A stretch of DNA of 64,000 nt from Symsagittifera roscoffensis (taxonomy: Eukaryota; Xenacoelomorpha; Acoela; Convolutidae). Below the pieces are notes generated by a model, which saw only the letters and a list, made by a program, of their open reading frames with translations, was not told the DNA's origin and made no database searches. Where the stretch lies: contig NC_087067.1 in the NCBI RefSeq assembly GCF_963678635.1, positions 45,081,629 through 45,145,628 on the forward strand, read 5' to 3'. Position numbers and translations under genes: made by a program. How positions within the stretch are numbered: position 1 is the stretch's first letter; the number at the start of each line of letters is the position of its first letter. Of this stretch, positions 58,363-64,000 are shown in pieces.

Positions 58363-60977
58363 CGTGGGCTAAAAAAATGATTATTTTGAGACTGAAAAGC
58401 GGTGGTATGGGGTTGTTCAATAATTTGTTCATAATTATTATCATCTTGTGACTGGTGTGTCATTATATGTTGGATGGGACTTTGTGATGTGGTGAGTTGA
58501 AAATTTGGATTATGTGTGATGGCTAAATTTCGAAAATTTCGTGGGACTAGGGATAGTGGATGGTTATTTGGTAGGGGTGGTAATTGTGGTGCCGTTGGCG
58601 TTATGTCTACATTGTTATGTTCTTCGTCGTATGTATTTTGTCGTGTTGCTATTTTTGTGTTATATTCTTTTATTTGTGCGTCTAAAAGAATTTTGTTTAT
58701 AGATGTAGAAAAGATTCCAAAAAATCCTGCAAAGAGTATGCGTGCTACGCTTGCTTGTCTGTTTACTTGTGTGTGTATAGCACATGTGTTGTAGATTCCT
58801 TTTAAAAGTGAGAAAAGAAATCCAATAAAGTTAAACATTGCGTATAAAATAGTCAATTTTTCTAAGATGTAGTAGGGCCATCCTAGAAAATCGAGGATCT
58901 CATTTTTGAGTGTAACAAAGCTAAAAATGTTAATTGGTGATATATCTTGGGGACGGTATTTTTCACCGTTTAGATATATATAATCTTTAATGTCTTTAAA
59001 ATATCCGCTATAGTCTTGCGTGTAGATATCGGCAAATCCTGCGGTTTCTGCAAGTTTGCGTAAATTTTGGTCTATTGATTGTCTTTGTATAGTGTCCATT
59101 TGTGTTAATAATTCTTGGAATTGTTGTGTTCTAATGTGATGTTGAATATCTGATTTTGAATAGATTCCTATTGATTGTAAGTCTATATTTGGGTTTCGAG
59201 CAATAGCGCGAATGCTTTCTGGTGAAAATTTTTTGAGTGATTGCATTAATGTGGGATATGGAGTGAGAAGATAATATTTATTTTCATCAGGGTTTAGTTG
59301 TACTACATTGTGGCTGTTTTCTGATCCACATGGGACTGCGGTATCCCAGAAATAGGTTCTTCGTGAAAGTGTATCCACGAAATGTACTTTATTCTTATAA
59401 AAGATAGGGATTCTTTTATAACATCGTTTATCTTCAAAAACGTATAGTGGTGATACTTTTTTAGTACAAGTATAAAACCATAAGATGTTTCCTTCATAGT
59501 CTAAAAAATTTGATCTATTTCCAGATAATAAGTATCCTGCATAGGGTATTTTTAATACTGCTAGTGCAAGTGATTGTAATATTTGTGTTCGTTCTAATTC
59601 GCATAGTTGGTGTAGTGTTTCTAATTCGGAGAGTGACATTTCTTGAAAAATTCGGCTAATTGTATAATCTAGTTTCATATCTAAATGAATATCATAGTGG
59701 ATATTACCGAAATATGTAGTATTCATTAGTGATAATTCTTGTAAGCGTGTGCTTCTGGTGTCATGGGGTTTTAGATGTCCACCAGGTTGTCCGTTGCTTT
59801 TTTCAAAATTAACTGGTATATAGGATGTTCCTTCGTTTGGAGGATGACCTGTGGCATATGGGTCGATTTTTATTTTTCCAGTGGTCATGTCGAATCCTTT
59901 TTCGTATTCAACTAATATTTCAGAGTATTGTGTTCTGTGAAGTGGATTCCTGTATTTACATGCAAGTTCTGTTTCTTGATATATTTGAAAACGTGTCAAT
60001 TTATTTTCTATATTGTCTATGTTTCTAAAATTAGAACTTAGTTTTCGTGATGGATGGACTTGTTCATATGGAATTGATTGTATAAAATATTTTTCGTGAA
60101 ATTTTATCATACGAGCGTGTATTTTTGCTACTTGAAATGTTGTACATGTATCTTCGGGGAACCAAACAATTGTTGCTTGTGTTCTCGTTGTAGGGTCGCA
60201 ATAACCTTGATCATTTTTACAAGGTAATCGGATTCCTTGATAGATCATTGTATTATCTGATAAATCTCGTGTTAGTTGTATTTTTTCGAGTTGTATTTTC
60301 CAATCGAAAAACATTATTTCTTGGTATCCTTTATTTTTTGTGTCTGCTTTGCAGTTTGATGGGTCATTTATACCAATGTGTGGTATCCAATGTTTATCGT
60401 GTAGGTCATAGGTTAATCGTCCGTGTGCGCCATTATACGGGTATTTTTCGTCTAGTTTTATATGTCCTTGGTGTCTTTCAAGTTGTGATTGATGTACAGA
60501 GTCTGAAAAAACTTGAAAATTAACTAACTTTCTTGCGGAGTTTTTATTTTGTGTGATGTTTAGTCTAAGTAATTCAGTTTTACAATCGTCGGGATTGAGA
60601 TGTAAAAGACGTTCTATATTACTCTGATAGAATGATTCATGGTCAAGTCGGTTTTTGTTTCCGTTCGAGACTTGTGAACAATGTACTTTCTTTTCGGAAA
60701 ATGTTGCTGTGAATTTATAACCTGTAACTGTTGTTGCTCGGGCTTTTGAATAGAGTGTTGCTATTACATCTGTGGTTTCTATAGCTTGTGGTTCTGTTTC
60801 ACATTGTGATACTTGATTTATTGCATATTTATGTAGTGTTTTTTGTTCATTTTCTTCACAGTCGTAATGTGTTACTAATAAATCTTGTGGTCCTGTACGA
60901 GGGGAAGGGTTTATGTTTTGATTTGAGATTACTAGAAAAAGGAGTTGGAGAAAAATTAATAATTTTAGAATATACAT
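58359..60977 (-). CDS. env: Envelope-like membrane glycoprotein, 872 aa
   Basis: Starts at 60977 with a hydrophobic signal peptide (residues about 1-18). A long ectodomain follows with 13 cysteines between residues 40 and 550 (for example 40, 59, 100, 253, 260, 278, 340, 504, 519, 550) and N-glycosylation sequons at 140, 419 and 487. A helical stretch at about 610-645, a main membrane segment at about 705-728 and a second hydrophobic stretch at 743-763 come before a 110-residue Pro/Gln/Asn-rich tail. This is the layout of a viral fusion glycoprotein, and the gene sits after integrase, as env does in retroviruses and errantivirus-like elements. The N-terminal cysteine pattern reminds me of chuvirus-type glycoproteins carried by some invertebrate retrotransposons; that is a recollection to test. 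No clear furin site was found. The frame is intact. Confidence 0.82.
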   Translation of the reverse strand: MYILKLLIFLQLLFLVISNQNINPSPRTGPQDLLVTHYDCEENEQKTLHKYAINQVSQCETEPQAIETTDVIATLYSKARATTVTGYKFTATFSEKKVHCSQVSNGNKNRLDHESFYQSNIERLLHLNPDDCKTELLRLNITQNKNSARKLVNFQVFSDSVHQSQLERHQGHIKLDEKYPYNGAHGRLTYDLHDKHWIPHIGINDPSNCKADTKNKGYQEIMFFDWKIQLEKIQLTRDLSDNTMIYQGIRLPCKNDQGYCDPTTRTQATIVWFPEDTCTTFQVAKIHARMIKFHEKYFIQSIPYEQVHPSRKLSSNFRNIDNIENKLTRFQIYQETELACKYRNPLHRTQYSEILVEYEKGFDMTTGKIKIDPYATGHPPNEGTSYIPVNFEKSNGQPGGHLKPHDTRSTRLQELSLMNTTYFGNIHYDIHLDMKLDYTISRIFQEMSLSELETLHQLCELERTQILQSLALAVLKIPYAGYLLSGNRSNFLDYEGNILWFYTCTKKVSPLYVFEDKRCYKRIPIFYKNKVHFVDTLSRRTYFWDTAVPCGSENSHNVVQLNPDENKYYLLTPYPTLMQSLKKFSPESIRAIARNPNIDLQSIGIYSKSDIQHHIRTQQFQELLTQMDTIQRQSIDQNLRKLAETAGFADIYTQDYSGYFKDIKDYIYLNGEKYRPQDISPINIFSFVTLKNEILDFLGWPYYILEKLTILYAMFNFIGFLFSLLKGIYNTCAIHTQVNRQASVARILFAGFFGIFSTSINKILLDAQIKEYNTKIATRQNTYDEEHNNVDITPTAPQLPPLPNNHPLSLVPRNFRNLAITHNPNFQLTTSQSPIQHIMTHQSQDDNNYEQIIEQPHTTAFQSQNNHFFSPR

Positions 60978-62101
60978 GTGTATGATAATCCTGAGTATGG
61001 ATTATAAAATGTAATGTAGCCAATTGTGTTTTTGGTATATCTGTCGTATTTGTATATTACTTCAGTAGTTATAAACGGTGGTGGTAGTGATTGAGCTGTT
61101 ATATTTGGTGGATTTAATGGGTAGGGATGTTGAGTAATATTATTTAACTTAACTGTGATTTCAAACTTTAATTGTAAACTGTTTTGTTGGAGTATTTGAA
61201 TATTGTGATCACGGATATCGTTGTGAATATCTTGGCGATATTGTAATCTATTAAGTGCCCAGTTATGAAGGCGGTTACTTTCTTGATGTTGTCCAAATAA
61301 TGGTGGAGGTGCTGTAAATGTATTCCAATCTAGTCTTAAAGGAATATTTATTGATGATTGTTCTCGATATCTGGCGTCGAGATTATTTGGAAAATTTAAG
61401 TTAAAAGGTGGTGATGAAATCTGGCTTATTGATGGTGTTGATGGTAGTGATAATGTTTCTGGTAGTGATGAGGATGTTGTTGTATCCGTAGAAATATCTA
61501 TTGGATTATTGACTGAATTTAATTCACCTTGTGTAAATGAATGTGTTGTCCAATATGGTAGTCGTGATGCCTGGTTTGGGGGGTTAAAGGGATTTTCACG
61601 TATTTGTTCAGATGTTGGTGTTGAACCTAAGTAATCTGATGGTAGGCTTGAGGTGCTACGTTGTGAAAGAAGCGTAGGGGTTTCTGGTAATATACCAATG
61701 GGGTTTTCTGGAGTGTTTTGTGATGGGGATTGAGGTATATCAAAATGAACTCGGGGAGTTTGAAAATTTCTGTTTCGTCGAGGATGTATAATTTGTCTAT
61801 TTATTTCGACTGTATTTTGGTTTTGACTAGGATTTCTTATTCTACTTAGTTCTTGTGGTAGTGTTGGGTATAGGTTATATGTTGGTTCGCTTAGAGGTGC
61901 TTGTCGTTGAACTGGTTCTAGTGGTTCTGATAAACGAGCATGTCGTTCTTCAAAAGTGTATGGATTGTCTTGAAAAGAAATTCGTGTAGATGTTTGAGGA
62001 TTTTGAGTAGTTGAAGGTGGTGTTGGGTTATCTTGGGATGATGTCGGTGAAGACTGATTCTGTGACTGTTGGGTAGCAATTTTTGATGGATTTTTGAATT
62101 G
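60965..62101 (-). CDS. 378-codon ORF without any methionine, Pro/Ser/Thr/Gln-rich
   Basis: The minus-strand frame is open from the codon after a TAA (62104-62102) to a TAA at 60967-60965 and contains no ATG, so start-codon-based searches miss it. The first 250 codons are rich in Pro, Ser, Thr, Gln and Asn and look disordered. The last 120 are more ordered, with Trp, Tyr and Ile/Leu spacing (from about LDWNTFTAPPPLFGQ). The end overlaps the env start by 13 nt in another frame. A start could come from splicing (acceptor-like CCCAACAG ending at 62066), from a near-cognate codon, or from an upstream exon. Codon texture matches the neighbouring genes. I recognise no family. Chance openness over 379 codons in AT-rich DNA is unlikely. 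Confidence 0.7.
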   Translation of the reverse strand, partial: QFKNPSKIATQQSQNQSSPTSSQDNPTPPSTTQNPQTSTRISFQDNPYTFEERHARLSEPLEPVQRQAPLSEPTYNLYPTLPQELSRIRNPSQNQNTVEINRQIIHPRRNRNFQTPRVHFDIPQSPSQNTPENPIGILPETPTLLSQRSTSSLPSDYLGSTPTSEQIRENPFNPPNQASRLPYWTTHSFTQGELNSVNNPIDISTDTTTSSSLPETLSLPSTPSISQISSPPFNLNFPNNLDARYREQSSINIPLRLDWNTFTAPPPLFGQHQESNRLHNWALNRLQYRQDIHNDIRDHNIQILQQNSLQLKFEITVKLNNITQHPYPLNPPNITAQSLPPPFITTEVIYKYDRYTKNTIGYITFYNPYSGLSYTCIF

Positions 62102-62106
62102 TTAAT

Positions 62107-62295
62107 TTAGTGGGAAGGTTTATGTTTATTATAATATTCTTCTAAAAAAAGAATTAGGAGGATTGTTGCTAGGGCAAATGTGAAGATTGCTTTCTTTATA
62201 CATTTACATATGGTCAAAATGAGGGATGATAAAAATGTTATGAAAATTACAAACAATAAAAAAATATCAGTTCTACTGAAAATTGTTCGTATCAT
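62107..62295 (-). CDS. 62-aa hydrophobic protein
   Basis: Its ATG overlaps the stop of the preceding 76-aa frame (ATGA, 62295-62292). Two hydrophobic segments (about residues 10-29 and 36-52) around a Cys/Lys turn suggest a small double-spanning membrane protein; the tail is polar. It ends six bases before the open stretch of the Met-less frame, which is in a different frame. Size and topology recall viroporin-type accessory proteins, but that is only analogy. Confidence 0.5.
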   Translation of the reverse strand: MIRTIFSRTDIFLLFVIFITFLSSLILTICKCIKKAIFTFALATILLILFLEEYYNKHKPSH

Positions 62296-62522
62296 TTAGA
62301 CAAGTTGTATAAATCGTACCTGTGGATATAATCAAGGGTTTTGGAAAGTTGGAGGAATAGTTCGAGTATAGTGTAGAAAATTAAAAAAATGTTACAAAAA
62401 ATGATTAAGATTATTAGAAAAGATTCAAGTATATCAAAAAGAAATATTATAAAGGTTTCAAGTATTGTAAAAAAATGTTTTAAATTTATGAGTATTTGAG
62501 TAACTGATTGAGAGAAGAGCAT
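62292..62522 (-). CDS. 76-aa hydrophobic protein
   Basis: Starts immediately after the stop of an upstream frame (TAAATG). Residues about 15-60 are almost continuously hydrophobic (Ile, Leu, Phe) with scattered Glu; the C-terminus is polar. It is probably membrane-associated. The start is chosen by the tight junction and by the coupled downstream ATGA. AT-rich DNA favours Ile/Leu/Phe/Lys frames by chance, so the call is moderate. Confidence 0.45.
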   Translation of the reverse strand: MLFSQSVTQILINLKHFFTILETFIIFLFDILESFLIILIIFCNIFLIFYTILELFLQLSKTLDYIHRYDLYNLSK

Positions 62523-62675
62523 TTAAGAAATGATCTCTTGGTCGAATATTTTTTGCTGTTTGAGGCGATTTTCTAGTGTGGTCGGATTATTTATTAGTTT
62601 TTTGACAAGTGGGTTGAGTTCTGTAAAAAATTGTTGGGGGCAATTTTCATGGTGATCGGGAGGTCTTCTTTGTCT
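62523..62675 (-). CDS. 50-codon open stretch without ATG, possible exon
   Basis: Bounded by TAA on both sides; it ends at TAA directly before the ATG of the 76-aa frame. It has no methionine and is basic at the start, with a Leu/Gln/Lys helix-like end. A splice-acceptor-like TTTTTTACAG lies inside (about 62615-62625), so it could be the 5' edge of a spliced exon. Short enough to be chance. Confidence 0.25.
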   Translation of the reverse strand, partial: RQRRPPDHHENCPQQFFTELNPLVKKLINNPTTLENRLKQQKIFDQEIIS

Positions 62676-63121
62676 TTATTTTCATTTGTCAAATGATCTG
62701 GGGTATTTTTGAGATTTTTATACTTTAGGCTAAATAAAATGTTCATTTTGTTACTTTAGGCTAAGTTAACAAATTTGGTTTGGGGGTATTCGTGGTCTGA
62801 GTTGGGGAAATATTGTTGATCTTTGGGTTATTAGATAAGGGAGGGGTACGGTATTATGGTGATATTTATTTTAGTTGTCAAGTTGGAGTGGTTTGCTTAT
62901 TTTTGACCTGGAGGTCGTAAAGTTGTAGTTATAGATGTGCCTGGAGTTCTATATGATTCGTCTAATTGGTCTTAGTTTGAGTTAGAGAAAGTGACGGATT
63001 GGATGAATCCTATTGGTCTATTTTGAACTAGAATTATTACGTACTTGTCAGCATGTTATTTTGAAAAATGTAAATGAAAAATGTTTCGAAGGTTTCAAGA
63101 TAGTGAAGTATAATGTTAAAA
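62676..63121 (-). other. Spacer after integrase with TATA-like box and repeated 13-mer
   Basis: No open frame of note. On the minus strand TATAAAAA lies at 62722-62715, about 40 bp before the row of small frames. TACTTTAGGCTAA (plus strand) occurs at 62721-62733 and 62752-62764. This could be an internal promoter, as in foamy viruses, or a splice/leader region. Confidence 0.35.
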
Positions 63122-64000
63122 TTACTTTTGAAATTCCACTTTCTTTAAAATTTTAGATTGGGGGATGAAAATTTTATAGTTTTTACGTGGTTGATTTCGG
63201 AGTCTTGTTGTTTTTCTATTTTCTGATTTGTCGATTTGTTCTTGGGGTATTATTTGTTCGGTCATTTTTCTATTTTTTCTTTGTTTTGGGGATTCTTTAT
63301 GGTTTTGTGTATTGTTTTTGGTGGCGATTGGTTTTGTGTTTTGATTTTCGGTGGGGTTATCATTTTGTTCTGTGTTTTTCAGATGTGGTTCATTTTGAAT
63401 GATTTTTAATCCTGTGAAAGAATATAATTGAGTTAATTCGCGGAGTGCGTATTCTTTTGGGTAATAAGGTAATAGGTTGTTTCGATGTTGAACGATTTCT
63501 TTTTTGTTTGAGTCGGTAATTTTATATGTGACATCAGTGGGTTTTGCAATTATTTGGTATGGTCCTTTTCGAAGGGGTTGTAATTTTTTAGAAATTCCTT
63601 TTTGAGTATTAAAATTAGGTATTAAAACAAATGTTCCAATTTTTAATTCGGAGGCTGGTGTAAAACGTGAATTGATTTGTTCATTAATGTTTTGTCTTTG
63701 TAATAACTTTTTTGTTATTTTTTGATAAATTTCATTGTGTTTTTTATCTCTATTTAGAATCCATTCGGTGTGTGTACCGGAGGCTAGTTTAAGAATTTGT
63801 GGGTGATGAAAATGATCTTCATCGTGTGTATGTAAAGGTAGGTTATAACAAATTGAGTCTTTATTTGGTTGACAGTAACCTTGTGCGTTTTTATGAGAAT
63901 TTGCTGTAAACATTATTGGTTTGCGTGGCTTTTGGTTAAAAACCATTTCGTATGGTGACATTCCTAAAGTTGTCGTAATTTGTGAATTATATGCTAAGGG
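63122..64000 (-). CDS. Integrase C-terminal part (GPY/F type), runs off window
   Basis: The frame is open across the right edge of the window, so the true start is outside. The text before and after the first visible methionine (63961) is the end of the integrase core: LAYNSQ-type helix, then SPYEMVFNQKP. Residues 103-170 (from that Met) form the GPY/F module, with G133-P134-Y135 followed by the SH3-like strands. The tail after 190 is Lys/Asn/Gln/Glu-rich and disordered. The module is found in Ty3/Gypsy and retroviral integrases. The catalytic residues are not in the window. Confidence 0.85.
   Translation of the reverse strand, partial: PLAYNSQITTTLGMSPYEMVFNQKPRKPIMFTANSHKNAQGYCQPNKDSICYNLPLHTHDEDHFHHPQILKLASGTHTEWILNRDKKHNEIYQKITKKLLQRQNINEQINSRFTPASELKIGTFVLIPNFNTQKGISKKLQPLRKGPYQIIAKPTDVTYKITDSNKKEIVQHRNNLLPYYPKEYALRELTQLYSFTGLKIIQNEPHLKNTEQNDNPTENQNTKPIATKNNTQNHKESPKQRKNRKMTEQIIPQEQIDKSENRKTTRLRNQPRKNYKIFIPQSKILKKVEFQK

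Larger units (their letters stand above)
54541..64000 (-). mobile_element. Envelope-bearing complex retroelement, 5' part off window
   Basis: On the minus strand the order is integrase C-terminus, small hydrophobic ORFs, Met-less ORF, envelope-like protein, 601-aa protein, then 2 kb of non-coding DNA that should contain the 3' LTR. All long frames are intact, so the copy is probably young. The integrase tail has the GPY/F module of Ty3/Gypsy and retroviral integrases. Gag, protease, RT and RNase H would lie to the right of 64000. The low-coordinate end is estimated from a change of texture near 54540 and is not proven. Confidence 0.75.

Overview
This window looks like repeat-dominated eukaryotic DNA, most likely from an invertebrate animal. 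I see no bacterial or organellar genes, no host gene with exons I trust, and almost only transposable elements, their relics and tandem repeats in an AT-rich background. The species cannot be fixed from the sequence alone.

Layout. (1) 1-9.5 kb, minus strand: a Ty3/Gypsy-type LTR retrotransposon with gag, two zinc knuckles, protease, reverse transcriptase, RNase H and a D,D35E integrase. It is cut into about nine reading-frame segments by frameshifts but has few nonsense codons. Its long leader carries two minisatellites (21/15 bp and 69 bp). (2) 10.3-13.9 kb, minus strand: two unrelated LINE reverse-transcriptase relics. (3) 14-42.5 kb: a nested tandem-repeat field. It contains a 2,529-bp tandem pair, a 1,101-bp tandem pair, a 614-bp array and a 6.7-7.3 kb macro-duplication (28.5-35.2 against 35.2-42.5 kb). 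The macro-unit includes the LTR/leader and gag part of another Gypsy family, and the field has a 76-bp foldback. (4) 42.7-50.3 kb, plus strand: a fuller, heavily decayed copy of that second Gypsy family with RT, RNase H and integrase relics. Its 3' LTR-like sequence is entangled with a long-terminal-inverted-repeat element at 49.4-51.6 kb. (5) 52.3-53.1 kb: two minisatellite arrays in opposite orientation and a perfect 22-bp inverted repeat. (6) 54.5-64 kb, minus strand: a well-preserved envelope-bearing retroelement that runs off the right edge.

Region 6 is the most interesting part. After the integrase C-terminus (GPY/F type) comes a tightly packed row of intact frames. They are a 50-codon frame, a 76-aa and a 62-aa hydrophobic protein, a 378-codon Pro/Ser/Thr/Gln-rich frame with no methionine codon at all, an 872-aa envelope-like membrane glycoprotein, and a 601-aa protein of unknown function. 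Neighbours touch or overlap (TAAATG, ATGA, 13 nt, ATGA). Splice-acceptor-like and donor-like sequences lie at the ends of the large frames, and a TATA-like box with a repeated 13-mer lies upstream of the row. This suggests a complex, retrovirus-like element that uses splicing or an internal promoter for several accessory genes. The roles of the Met-less frame and of the 601-aa protein are unknown to me.
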